NCBI GenBank assembly: GCA_965229355.1
Contig: OZ245869.1
Location: forward strand, 2,356,001 to 2,420,000
Direction: 5' to 3'
Origin: GCA-2737725 sp965229355
GTDB taxonomy: Bacteria; Pseudomonadota; Alphaproteobacteria; Rhodospirillales; Rhodospirillaceae
DNA: 64,000 nucleotides
Shown here: one piece after another, positions 16,619-24,568 of the stretch
Numbering within the stretch: the first letter of the stretch is position 1
How the letters are laid out: every line of letters begins with the position of its first letter
Notes under the pieces: generated by a model
The model's database searches: none
Seen by the model: only the letters and a program-made list of their open reading frames with translations
What the model was told of the DNA's origin: nothing
Position numbers and translations under genes: made by a program

Positions 16619-18271
16619 TTACATATTGGGGTAGTTCGGGCCGCCGCCGCCTTGTGGAACCGTCCAATTGATATTCTGGCTGGGGTCTTTGATGTCGCAG
16701 GTTTTGCAGTGAACGCAATTCTGCGCATTGATTTGAAAGCGTTTCCCGCCGTTGTCGGCATCCACAACTTCGTACACGCCTGCCGGGCAGTAACGCTGTG
16801 CCGGTTCAGCCCACTTGGGCAAATTCACGGCAATGGGAATATTGGGATCAGCTAACTTGAGGTGAATCGGCTGATTCTCCTCGTGGTTGGTGTTCGAGAT
16901 GAACACCGAGGACAGCTTATCAAACGACAATTTGCCGTCCGGCTTGGGGTACGCAATCGGCGTCGCTTCGCTGGCACTTTTCAGCGTCGCTGAATCCGGT
17001 TTGCCGTGACTTAGGGTAAACGGCAGGCCGATCTTGAGGCTTCGCATCCACATGTCCAAGCCCGCTAAAGCCAACCCTACGTACAGGCCGAATTTACTCC
17101 ACAACGGTTTGACGTTTTTCACTTTGCCAAGATCGTCGTAGATCCAGCTGTTTTTTACGGCGGTGCTGTAATCGACCAACTCGTCGTGTGCGCGATCAGC
17201 GCCGAGGGCTGCAAACGTGGCTTCAGCGGCCAGCATGCCGCTCTTCATGGCGTTGTGGCTGCCCTTAATGCGCGGCACGTTCACAAAACCAGCCGAGCAG
17301 CCAATCAGCGCGCCGCCGGGGAATGTGAGTTTTGGGATCGACTGTAAACCGCCTTCGGTAATGGCGCGCGCACCATACGAGATGCGGCGACCGCCTTCTA
17401 AATATTGCTTAATCGCCGGGTGATGTTTGTAGCGTTGGAACTCATCAAACGGCGACAGATACGGATTACTGTAGTTCAGGTGCACAACAAAGCCGACAGC
17501 CACTTGGTTGTTTTCCAAGTGATACAGGAACGAACCGCCGCCAGTGGAGCTGTCAAGCGGCCAGCCCATCGTGTGTGCAACCAAACCTGGCTTGTGTTTG
17601 GCGGGATCAATTTCCCAGAGTTCTTTGATGCCGATACCGAACTTTGCGAAGTCGCTGTTGGCATCCAGCTTGAATTTGCTGATGAGCTGCTTGGCCAACG
17701 AACCGCGCACACCTTCACCAATCAGTGTGTACTTTGCGCGCAGCTCAATGCCGGGCTCGAAGGCATCGGTTTTTTCGCCGTCGCGGCCAATGCCCATATC
17801 GCCAGTGGCAACACCAACCACACGGCCTTGTTCGTCGTAGAGCACTTCAGCGCCAGCAAACCCTGCAAACACTTCAACGCCCAGCGCTTCAGCTTGCTGC
17901 GCCAGCCAACGGCAGACGTTGCCTAAGCTGACAATGTAGTTGCCGTGGTTGTTCAACAGCGGCGGCATCAGCATGTGTGGAATTTTTAACGACCCATTTT
18001 CTGTGAGGAAAATGAATTGGTCATCGGTCACCGGTGTGTTTAGCGGCGCGCCTTTGTCTTTCCAGTCAGGGATTAGTTCGTTCAGAGCAATCGGGTCGAT
18101 AACCGCGCCAGACAAAATGTGCGCACCAACTTCCGAACCTTTTTCAATCACACAGACCGTGATTTCTTTTTCTGCTGCTGCGGCCAGTTGTTTCAGACGA
18201 ATCGCTGCCGACAGGCCCGCAGGCCCCGCGCCGACAATGACGACGTCGAATTCCATTGCTTCGCGGTCCAT
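16619..18271 (-). CDS. Electron-transfer flavoprotein-ubiquinone oxidoreductase
   Basis: This inner-membrane enzyme takes electrons from ETF (fatty-acid, amino-acid and choline oxidation) and reduces ubiquinone. The FAD-binding motif VVIVGAGPAGLSAAIRL lies near residues 10-26. The middle contains GEGVRGSLAKQL and a membrane-associated ubiquinone region. The C-terminal ferredoxin-like segment CVHCKTCDIKDPSQNINW supplies [4Fe-4S] ligands together with the earlier YCPAGVYE. The start at 18271 (GAGG upstream, protein MDREAMEFD) is preferred to 18307, giving 550 residues, the family norm. It is monocistronic here; etfAB are not in the window. The reduced quinone feeds the bc1 complex encoded at 35221-37779. 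Confidence 0.95.
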   Translation of the reverse strand: MDREAMEFDVVIVGAGPAGLSAAIRLKQLAAAAEKEITVCVIEKGSEVGAHILSGAVIDPIALNELIPDWKDKGAPLNTPVTDDQFIFLTENGSLKIPHMLMPPLLNNHGNYIVSLGNVCRWLAQQAEALGVEVFAGFAGAEVLYDEQGRVVGVATGDMGIGRDGEKTDAFEPGIELRAKYTLIGEGVRGSLAKQLISKFKLDANSDFAKFGIGIKELWEIDPAKHKPGLVAHTMGWPLDSSTGGGSFLYHLENNQVAVGFVVHLNYSNPYLSPFDEFQRYKHHPAIKQYLEGGRRISYGARAITEGGLQSIPKLTFPGGALIGCSAGFVNVPRIKGSHNAMKSGMLAAEATFAALGADRAHDELVDYSTAVKNSWIYDDLGKVKNVKPLWSKFGLYVGLALAGLDMWMRSLKIGLPFTLSHGKPDSATLKSASEATPIAYPKPDGKLSFDKLSSVFISNTNHEENQPIHLKLADPNIPIAVNLPKWAEPAQRYCPAGVYEVVDADNGGKRFQINAQNCVHCKTCDIKDPSQNINWTVPQGGGGPNYPNM

Positions 18272-18604
18272 AGCCTCGTGTCCCTCTTTATTATTATGCG
18301 CCCACAAGCCGGGTTGGCTGCGGCGTCATGGTTCTCGGTGGTTCCCTTAAGCCCATCCCTAAGGGTTAAGTGCTTGCTTATTAAGGTATAACCCCCAACA
18401 ACGGTCCCCTCCAAGGGGTGGAACACCCAAAACCTTAAGATGCGTCCAAAACCAGCCATATCCCACAGATTAAGGCTCAGAAATGTACCTTTAGGGGGCT
18501 GGTTTGGGGGCGCCGGCCTGAGTATAAGCAACCCCCATATATATGTATGGTCCTGGCCCCGGTGGGGCTTTGGGCTTGGCCAAATCTAAGACGAGAGTTC
18601 GCTC
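18272..18604. other. Divergent promoter region between the ETF-QO gene and a small membrane-protein gene
   Basis: This 333-bp region must carry promoters for both divergent genes. It contains several CTTAAG/TTAA words and an inverted repeat CCCTTA-10 bp-TAAGGG (18344-18365). Runs of C and G after 18390 can form further weak hairpins. I see no clear -35/-10 pair and no RNA gene. Confidence 0.5.
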
Positions 18605-18913
18605 ATGTCCCCGCGTGTTGCTGCTGTTATTTCCGCGATTTTGTTTGCGAGCATTTTGGGCGTCTTGGTGGCTGTCGGGTCGTTCGGGGTTTTGCGTATC
18701 CTGGAAGGTATGGGCGAGGGTGTCGGCCTGTTGCCGAGCCGTTGGGGTGAAAACAACCCTGAAATCCTGATGACGTCCGCCGGTATCGTCGCCATCCCGG
18801 TGGTGCTGTGGTTCCTGGTTTGGTTCTACAAAAAAGCCCTGGCCGCAGAAATCATGCTGGAAACTTACAAGTACGTTGCGCCAGATGCGCCGACGCATCC
18901 AACCAAAGTCTAA
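18605..18913 (+). CDS. Small two-helix membrane protein, function unknown
   Basis: 102 residues with two predicted membrane segments, approximately residues 6-30 (AAVISAILFASILGVLVAVG) and 55-76 (MTSAGIVAIPVVLWFLVWFY). Between them lies a Gly-rich stretch (LEGMGEGVGLLPSRWGENNP), and the tail is short and soluble. An AGAG-type RBS precedes ATG 18605. A minus-strand frame overlaps the same DNA but is rich in Arg/His/Gln and has no membrane logic, so I prefer this strand. It lies divergent from ETF-QO and 82 bp upstream of a uracil-DNA glycosylase gene. I do not recognise the family. Confidence 0.6.
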   Translation: MSPRVAAVISAILFASILGVLVAVGSFGVLRILEGMGEGVGLLPSRWGENNPEILMTSAGIVAIPVVLWFLVWFYKKALAAEIMLETYKYVAPDAPTHPTKV

Positions 18914-18995
18914 GCCGCAGTTTCACGACTCCTCCTTGAATATATAAAGCGTTGCGTCTTGAGTTGACGGCGCAGGCGTTTCAAACTCGGGTGGT

Positions 18996-19841
18996 ATGGA
19001 AAAGCCGCATTCCACTCCTGATCTTGCCTCAGTTTTGCACTGGCATCTTGAAGCCGGTGTAGACGAGACCATTGGCGATGCGCCTGTGAACAGGTACGCA
19101 GCGCCTTTGCCTGTCTCTGCGCCCGCACTTCAAGCCGCGGCCACTGCACCAACCGCAGTTCCTGTCGCGCCCATTGTGATGCCCCGCATGACACCAGTTG
19201 TGCCGCCCATCGTTTCAGCACCCGTATCAAGTGCCTCATCTGCACACTTAGCCCAAGAATGCAAAACCTTGGATGAACTGCGTGCGGCTGTTGAGTCGTA
19301 CGATGGCTGTGCGCTGAAAGCATTTGCCACACGGACTGTGTTTGCCGACGGCCACCCGAAAGCGCGCGTGATGGTGATTGGCGAAGCGCCCGGCGAGGAT
19401 GAGGATCGTCAGGGTAAGCCCTTCGTCGGCGTATCTGGCAAATTGCTGGACCGCATGTTGGGCTCGGTCGGTTTGGACCGCGCGACCAACGCTTATATTA
19501 CCAACATCGTTTTCTGGCGGCCGCCGGGTAACCGCAAGCCCACAGCCGAGGAAATTGTGTTGTGCATGCCGTTCGTGCAGCGACACATTGAATTGTTAGA
19601 CCCGGCGCTATTGTTGCTGGTGGGCGGGCCATCGGCTTCGACAATCCTGGCCAACCCATCCGGGATTACCAAGTTGCGCGGAAAATGGTTCTCGTATGAA
19701 AGCCCTGGGTTACCGCGCCCGGTTCCGGCCATGGCAACGTTCCACCCGGCTTATTTATTGCGTTCGCCTAACCAAAAAAGATTAGCGTGGCGGGATCTTC
19801 TGGCTTTTAAGCAGAAGTACGACAGCCTAACGCCCGCTTAA
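18996..19841 (+). CDS. Uracil-DNA glycosylase, family-4-like
   Basis: A base-excision repair enzyme that removes uracil from DNA. The catalytic motif region is GEAPGEDEDRQGKPFVGVSG (129-148), the NIVFWRPPGNRKPT segment follows, and the C-terminal motif is TFHPAYLLRSPNQ, all typical of family-4 enzymes. The first ~85 residues are a Pro/Ala/Val-rich linker after a short amphipathic start, a common alphaproteobacterial extension. Unusually the whole 281-residue chain has only three cysteines (C89, C105, C190), so the four-Cys [4Fe-4S] cluster of classical family-4 enzymes cannot form with cysteines alone. It is followed 15 bp later by moaB. Confidence 0.87.
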   Translation: MEKPHSTPDLASVLHWHLEAGVDETIGDAPVNRYAAPLPVSAPALQAAATAPTAVPVAPIVMPRMTPVVPPIVSAPVSSASSAHLAQECKTLDELRAAVESYDGCALKAFATRTVFADGHPKARVMVIGEAPGEDEDRQGKPFVGVSGKLLDRMLGSVGLDRATNAYITNIVFWRPPGNRKPTAEEIVLCMPFVQRHIELLDPALLLLVGGPSASTILANPSGITKLRGKWFSYESPGLPRPVPAMATFHPAYLLRSPNQKRLAWRDLLAFKQKYDSLTPA

Positions 19842-19856
19842 GTGTAGTGAGTATTT

Positions 19857-20408
19857 ATGCCTGGGATTGATGAATCAAAGCCGTTCTTAGCGATTAACAT
19901 TGCGGTGCTGACAGTGTCGGATACGCGGACGTTGGAAACAGACACGTCCGGTAAAATCTTGGTCGATCGCATTACCGAGATGGGTCACAACGTCGTGGAA
20001 CGCGCTTTGTTGACTGACGATGTTCCAAAGATTGTCGCGAAACTCAAAAGCTGGGTGAGCGATCCTGCTGTGGATTGCATTATCACCAGTGGCGGCACCG
20101 GCGTTACTGGCCGTGACGTGACGCCAGAAGCCTTCAAACAAGTCTGTGAAAAAGAAATCCCCGGCTTTGGCGAGTTGTTCCGCTGGATCAGTTTTAAAAG
20201 CATTGGCACATCCACTGTACAATCCCGTGCTACAGCAGGCGTTGCGAATGGAACTTACCTTTTTGCGCTGCCCGGTTCCAATGGCGCTGTCAAAGACGGT
20301 TGGGATGAGATTTTAAAGTATCAGCTCGATGTGCGGCATAAGCCCTGTAACTTTGTCGAGCTGATGCCGCGCTTGAAAGAGCACCTTTGGCCGAAACCTA
20401 AGATGTAA
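19857..20408 (+). CDS. moaB: Molybdenum cofactor biosynthesis protein B
   Basis: A 183-residue MoaB/MogA-type molybdopterin-binding protein involved in molybdopterin adenylylation or a late cofactor step. The signature CIITSGGTGVTGRDVTPEA near 80-98 holds the molybdopterin-binding loop, and ALPGSNGAVKDGWDEIL is the late family motif. The length suits MoaB more than the longer MoeA. Its stop overlaps the rnhB start (TAATG), so the two are co-translated. moaD and moaE occur 35 kb away in the window; moaA, moaC and moeA are not present. Confidence 0.9.
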   Translation: MPGIDESKPFLAINIAVLTVSDTRTLETDTSGKILVDRITEMGHNVVERALLTDDVPKIVAKLKSWVSDPAVDCIITSGGTGVTGRDVTPEAFKQVCEKEIPGFGELFRWISFKSIGTSTVQSRATAGVANGTYLFALPGSNGAVKDGWDEILKYQLDVRHKPCNFVELMPRLKEHLWPKPKM

Positions 20409-21076
20409 TGCCGACGTTTCGTTACGAACTGAAAATCTTAAGCGAGAATCCGACGGCGGTGATCGCTGGGGTAGATGAGGCCGGGCGCGGGCCGTGGGCG
20501 GGGCCGGTGGTGGCCGGTGCCGCTATTTTAAATCACGCCACTATGCCCAAGACGCTTGCGCGCGAATTGGATGATTCTAAAAAATTATTGCCTCAAGACC
20601 GTGATGACTTATTCGCACAACTGCAAGCGTGTGACGCAGTTGTTTTTGCCACTGGTCTTGCTAGCGTCGATGAAATTGATGCCATCAATATTCTGCAAGC
20701 GACATATTTAGCGATGACGCGCGCTGTTAACGCATTAAATCGTCAAATCGATATTGCGTTGGTTGATGGCAATCGCGCGCCGCCGCTAAGCTGTCGTGTG
20801 CAAACCATCATCAAAGGCGACGGGTTGTCTTTATCGATTGCAGCCGCATCCATTGCTGCAAAAGTGACCCGTGATCGCATGATGATAGAGTTGGCTCAGC
20901 AACACCCAGGCTATGGGTGGGAAACCAACATGGGCTATGGCACCGCTCAGCATCAGAGTGGCCTCAGCAAGCTTGGTGTGACGCCGCATCACCGCCGCTC
21001 GTTTGCGCCTATTCGCGCATTATTGGGTTCGGGTGCCGAAGACGTGTTTGCGGAAGAGCATTCACTCTTTTCTTAA
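20408..21076 (+). CDS. rnhB: Ribonuclease HII
   Basis: This enzyme nicks the RNA strand of RNA-DNA hybrids and removes single misincorporated ribonucleotides. The active-site motif VIAGVDEAGRGPWAGPVVAGA carries the first Asp-Glu pair, DDSKKL is the substrate-contact motif, and ALVDGNRAP supplies another acidic residue. At 222 residues the length is normal. It overlaps moaB and precedes ccrM, a gene order found in many alphaproteobacteria. A 387-bp regulatory region rich in GANTC sites separates it from ccrM. Confidence 0.95.
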   Translation: MPTFRYELKILSENPTAVIAGVDEAGRGPWAGPVVAGAAILNHATMPKTLARELDDSKKLLPQDRDDLFAQLQACDAVVFATGLASVDEIDAINILQATYLAMTRAVNALNRQIDIALVDGNRAPPLSCRVQTIIKGDGLSLSIAAASIAAKVTRDRMMIELAQQHPGYGWETNMGYGTAQHQSGLSKLGVTPHHRRSFAPIRALLGSGAEDVFAEEHSLFS

Positions 21077-21114
21077 ATCTTTTTTCAAAAATTTTTTCAG
21101 CCCCTCAAGCCATA

Positions 21115-21214
21115 GAGTCCACGGAGTCCGGCGACTCTACATCTTGTGGCATCGAGTCGGCTGAGTCGCTGACTCTTAATGTCTCGATAACGCTTTGATT
21201 CTATTATCTGAATC
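21115..21214. promoter_or_regulatory. Array of eight GANTC methylation sites upstream of ccrM
   Basis: GANTC occurs at 21115, 21124, 21133, 21154, 21163, 21171, 21197 and 21210, so eight times in 100 bp where random sequence would give less than one. Several are in direct or inverted register 9 bp apart, for example AGAGTC 21114-21119 with GACTCT 21133-21138. GANTC is the target of CcrM, whose gene begins 250 bp downstream. In Caulobacter the ccrM promoter is known to be shut off by methylation of two leader GANTC sites; a denser array here suggests a similar but stronger autoregulatory switch, possibly through GcrA. The sites are seen directly; the role is inferred. Confidence 0.75.
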
Positions 21215-21349
21215 GTCGGTGGCCTCGCTGGCTTGAAGTTGGCGCAAAACGTACTGGTCACCACACTGCTGGGATCTTCCTTCCAAAGAACAATAAGTGG
21301 GGTGGGGAGGGCCTGGCATCTTACCGGCTCCAAGTTTTGGGGACGCACA

Positions 21350-21410
21350 CCCCGCAGGAAGATGACGCGAGCTCGAAAACGGGCGCCGCGGGTCGAACCT
21401 TCCTGCGGGG
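21350..21410 (+). other. 12-bp perfect inverted repeat in the ccrM leader
   Basis: CCCCGCAGGAAG (21350-21361) pairs perfectly with CTTCCTGCGGGG (21399-21410) across a 37-base GC-rich loop. The right arm ends 53 bp before the ccrM start. As RNA it would form a stable stem that could attenuate ccrM or control message stability; as DNA it could be an operator. No T-run follows, so simple termination is unlikely. Confidence 0.55.
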
Positions 21411-21463
21411 GCCTCAAAGCCGGAGCCCACACATAAAAAAGTATGTTCAGGGCGAGGGTTGAT

Positions 21464-22600
21464 ATGGCTGGCAAGAAATCTGCGGCTGCGGCGAAAGAAG
21501 CCGCGGCTAACGCATCTGCGATCAAGACCGACATCATCCATCAAGGCGAATGCGTTGATATCCTGAACCGGCTTCCAGCCAATTCAGTTGATATGGTGTT
21601 CGCTGATCCGCCGTACAATATGCAACTGGGCGGTGAACTGCATCGCCCTGATAATTCACGTGTCGACGGTGTCGATGACGAATGGGACCGTTTCGCTGAT
21701 TTCCGCGCGTACGATGAATTTACCCGCCAATGGCTGGGTGGTGTACAGCGCGTGTTGAAAGACACCGGTTCGCTGTGGGTTATCGGCTCGTATCACAATA
21801 TTTTCCGCGTCGGTGCCATTTTGCAGGACTTAGGCTTCTGGGTTCTGAACGATGTGGTGTGGCGCAAATCAAACCCGATGCCGAACTTCCGTGGTACGCG
21901 CTTTACCAATGCGCACGAAACACTGATCTGGTGCTCAAAAAGCAAAGACGCACGTTACACCTTTAACTACGACGCCATGAAAAATCTGAACGAAGGTTTG
22001 CAAATGCGCAGCGATTGGACGCTGCCGCTCTGCACCGGCGATGAGCGCTTGAAAAACGAAGGTGGCGATAAGCTACATCCGACGCAAAAGCCTGAATCGC
22101 TCCTGTACCGCGTGATTATGGCCGCCAGCAATCCGGGTGATGTGGTGCTGGATCCGTTCTTTGGTACGGGTACCACGGGTGCTGTCGCTAAAACATTGGG
22201 CCGCAAATACATCGGTATCGAACGTGACGGCGATTATATCGCTGGCGCCAAGCGCCGTTTGGCCAAAGCCAAGCCGGTGTCAGACGAAAAATTGCTGACT
22301 ACTCCATCGAAGCGTTCGGAGCCGCGCATTCCGTTTGGTTCGGTGGTCGAGCGTGGCTTGCTCGAACCCGGCACCGTGTTGTGCGATGCCTCGGGCCGTC
22401 ATACGGCCAAAGTGCGCGCTGATGGCACGCTGATCTCGTCCGATCATCGTGGTTCGATTCACCAAGTTGGCGCGGCCGTGATGGGCGCGCCTGCGTGCAA
22501 CGGTTGGACATTCTGGCACGTCAACATGGGCCAGCGTTTGGTCGCGATTGATGTGCTGCGCCAGAAAGTACGCGCCGAATTAGGCGAAGCGCTTCAGTAA
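21464..22600 (+). CDS. ccrM: CcrM-type adenine-N6 DNA methyltransferase (GANTC)
   Basis: This solitary beta-class methyltransferase adds N6-methyl to adenine in GANTC and links DNA replication to cell-cycle transcription in alphaproteobacteria. The catalytic DPPY lies at 48-51 in FADPPYNMQLGGELHRPDNS, and the SAM-binding FxGxG motif is in VVLDPFFGTGTTGAVA. After the catalytic domain comes the ~80-residue C-terminal extension typical of CcrM (IPFGSVVERGLLEPG ... NGWTFWHVN), which contributes to DNA recognition. The start ATG 21464 has GAGGG six bases upstream and is preferred to 21443. No restriction enzyme is adjacent. Its upstream region contains eight of its own target sites, which suggests feedback by methylation. 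Confidence 0.96.
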   Translation: MAGKKSAAAAKEAAANASAIKTDIIHQGECVDILNRLPANSVDMVFADPPYNMQLGGELHRPDNSRVDGVDDEWDRFADFRAYDEFTRQWLGGVQRVLKDTGSLWVIGSYHNIFRVGAILQDLGFWVLNDVVWRKSNPMPNFRGTRFTNAHETLIWCSKSKDARYTFNYDAMKNLNEGLQMRSDWTLPLCTGDERLKNEGGDKLHPTQKPESLLYRVIMAASNPGDVVLDPFFGTGTTGAVAKTLGRKYIGIERDGDYIAGAKRRLAKAKPVSDEKLLTTPSKRSEPRIPFGSVVERGLLEPGTVLCDASGRHTAKVRADGTLISSDHRGSIHQVGAAVMGAPACNGWTFWHVNMGQRLVAIDVLRQKVRAELGEALQ

Positions 22601-22640
22601 AGAAATCTAGAGAGAGCCGATACCAAAAATAAGAAACGGC

Positions 22641-22676
22641 AAACGGCGCAGGGGTAACCTTGCGCCGTTTTGTTTT
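22641..22676. terminator. Bidirectional terminator between ccrM and the COG0523 GTPase gene
   Basis: AAACGGCGCA (22641-22650) pairs perfectly with TGCGCCGTTT (22661-22670) around GGGGTAACCT, followed by TGTTTT. The A-rich 5' side makes it usable in both directions, which suits the two convergent genes. Confidence 0.85.
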
Positions 22677-23748
22677 AAGCAGCTTGTGGCGCAGTAAGCG
22701 AGGCCATCAGTTCGGTGATCTGCTTTGGCTCGATGTCGCGGACGATAAAGACAATGCGCGTGCGTTTGTCATCGCTGGGCCAGCGCTCCAGCCATGAGAG
22801 CGGATGGAAAATATGCTGCACACCGTGAATCACGGCGGGCTGTTCACGATCAGCCACATTCACCAAGCCTTTGACGCGCAACAGATCAGGCCCGCGCAGC
22901 ATCACCAGTAATTGAATAAAGAAATTCAATTTTGCCTGTTCGATGGGTTTATCGAAGGTAAAGCAAAACGCTTGAATGTGATCGTCGTGGCGGTTCACGC
23001 CATTATGTGCGTGATCATGGCCGTGGTGATGATGTGCATGATGATCATGCGCATCGGCATATGTTTCAGCCTTCAGCCACGCTTCAACATCCGCACCTTT
23101 GGCTTTGGCGTTGAACGGGCCCAAGTCCAAGATCAGTGCCGGGTCAATGCGGCCATGATCGGCTTTGATGATCGACGCGCCTGGGTTGAGCTTCTTTAGG
23201 CGAGCTTCCAGTGCCGCATTGTCTGCCGTCACATCTAATTTGGTCAGAATAATGCGGTCTGCAACAGCCGCTTGTTTTACTGCTTCTTCATGGGCGTCTA
23301 ACGTCGCCATGCCATTCACGGCGTCGACTGTGGTGACCATGCCGTCCAAGCGAAACTTGGTGAACGCGAGCGGGTCGCTCATCAGCGTTTGTAGAATCGG
23401 TGCGGGGTCAGCCAAGCCAGTCGTTTCAATCACAATCCGATCAAAGGCGCGGACCGTACCTTGGGTGCGCTTTAGCATCAGATCATGCAGTGCTTTCACC
23501 AAGTCGCCGCGGACCGTGCAGCACAGGCAACCGCCTTGAATTTCCACCACATCGCCATCGGTTTTCTCGATCAGTTCGTGATCCAGGCTGATCTCACCGA
23601 ACTCATTGATGATAACAGCCGCGCTTGAGAGCGCGGGCTGGCGAATGAGATGGCTGAGCAGCGTTGTTTTTCCGCTGCCCAGGAAGCCCGTCAAAATCGT
23701 AACGGGAATTTTCTCAAGAGATGTGGGGTTGCCGCCGGATGATGTCAT
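22675..23748 (-). CDS. COG0523 (CobW/ZNG-like) GTP-dependent metallochaperone
   Basis: A 357-residue G3E-family GTPase. The Walker A is GFLGSGKTTL (21-30), the metal-binding CxCC motif is GGCLCCTVRG (C74, C76, C77), and the switch/Walker B region is IVIETTGLADPAPI. The C-terminal half begins after a very His-rich linker (HDHHAHHHHGHDHAH) that probably buffers Zn or Ni. Such linkers are common in zinc-transfer (ZNG1/YeiR/ZigA-like) members and rare in cobalamin CobW. No cob genes are adjacent, so zinc delivery is the likelier role. wrbA lies downstream in the opposite reading order only by position, being separate and on the same strand upstream in coordinates of no shared operon signal. Confidence 0.87.
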   Translation of the reverse strand: MTSSGGNPTSLEKIPVTILTGFLGSGKTTLLSHLIRQPALSSAAVIINEFGEISLDHELIEKTDGDVVEIQGGCLCCTVRGDLVKALHDLMLKRTQGTVRAFDRIVIETTGLADPAPILQTLMSDPLAFTKFRLDGMVTTVDAVNGMATLDAHEEAVKQAAVADRIILTKLDVTADNAALEARLKKLNPGASIIKADHGRIDPALILDLGPFNAKAKGADVEAWLKAETYADAHDHHAHHHHGHDHAHNGVNRHDDHIQAFCFTFDKPIEQAKLNFFIQLLVMLRGPDLLRVKGLVNVADREQPAVIHGVQHIFHPLSWLERWPSDDKRTRIVFIVRDIEPKQITELMASLTAPQAA

Positions 23749-23798
23749 GAGGGCAAATTGCCACAGGCATCATCCGGCGACGAGGGGGACTTTAAGAT

Positions 23799-24404
23799 TT
23801 ATTTAGCCGCTAATTTTTTAGCGAGACCAGCAATGTGCGCGCCTTGTTTGCGTGCCATGGCCAGCTCAATTTCACTTGGTGTTCGTTTGCCATCAGGGCC
23901 TGCGAATGTGCTGGCACCGTACGGTGAGCCGCCACGCGCTTCCGATACGTTGAATAATTCGTTCGCCACCGCATACGGCAAGCCTGAAATCACCATGCCG
24001 TGGTGAATGAGCGTGTTGAAGAACGATGTTATGGTCGTTTCATTGCCCGCCAAGGTGCCCGATGACGTGAACACGCCTGCGATCTTGCCGGTCAAGGCGC
24101 CTTTGGCCCACAAGCCGCCGGTTTGATCCAGGAACGTTCGCATTTGGCCGGTCATGTTGCCAAAGCGTGTCGGTGAACCGAAGATAATGCCGTCGTAGTC
24201 AGCCAGTTCGTTCGGATTTGCCACAGCTGCATCTTGATCCCACTTGCCGCCAGCCTTTTTGAAGGCGTCTTCCGGCATGGTTTCCGGAACGCGCTTTAAA
24301 GTGACGGTCACGCCGTCTACGCTGGCCGCGCCTTCGGCGATTGTTTTGGCCAAGGTTTCGATGTGGCCATACATGCTGTGATAAAGAACCAGAACTTTTG
24401 TCAT
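23799..24404 (-). CDS. wrbA: NAD(P)H:quinone oxidoreductase WrbA
   Basis: A 201-residue flavodoxin-like enzyme that reduces quinones by two electrons and protects against redox cycling. The FMN phosphate loop is at the N-terminus (LVLYHSMYGHIETLAKTI). GIIFGSPTRFGNMTGQM and LAGNETTITSFFNTLIHHGM are WrbA signatures, and the C-terminal GGSPYGASTFAGPDG is diagnostic. I use ATG 24404 (MTKVLVLYHS) because the longer frame adds 12 residues with no homology. Its stop lies 50 bp from the start of the COG0523 GTPase gene, on the same strand, so this gene is upstream of it and read-through transcription is possible. Confidence 0.94.
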   Translation of the reverse strand: MTKVLVLYHSMYGHIETLAKTIAEGAASVDGVTVTLKRVPETMPEDAFKKAGGKWDQDAAVANPNELADYDGIIFGSPTRFGNMTGQMRTFLDQTGGLWAKGALTGKIAGVFTSSGTLAGNETTITSFFNTLIHHGMVISGLPYAVANELFNVSEARGGSPYGASTFAGPDGKRTPSEIELAMARKQGAHIAGLAKKLAAK

Positions 24405-24568
24405 TTTTTTACGTCCCTCGTGTGAACCCGGCATCCTCATAAACGGATGCCACCTATAATGGTCGGCAGATTAATGTGGTTGAGTGAGGGATTCTTGTGG
24501 CCGATTGCTCTTTAAAACAATCGGCCAAGATGTGAATTGATTGTTTCAGATTAGGAAACAGTGAGGAC

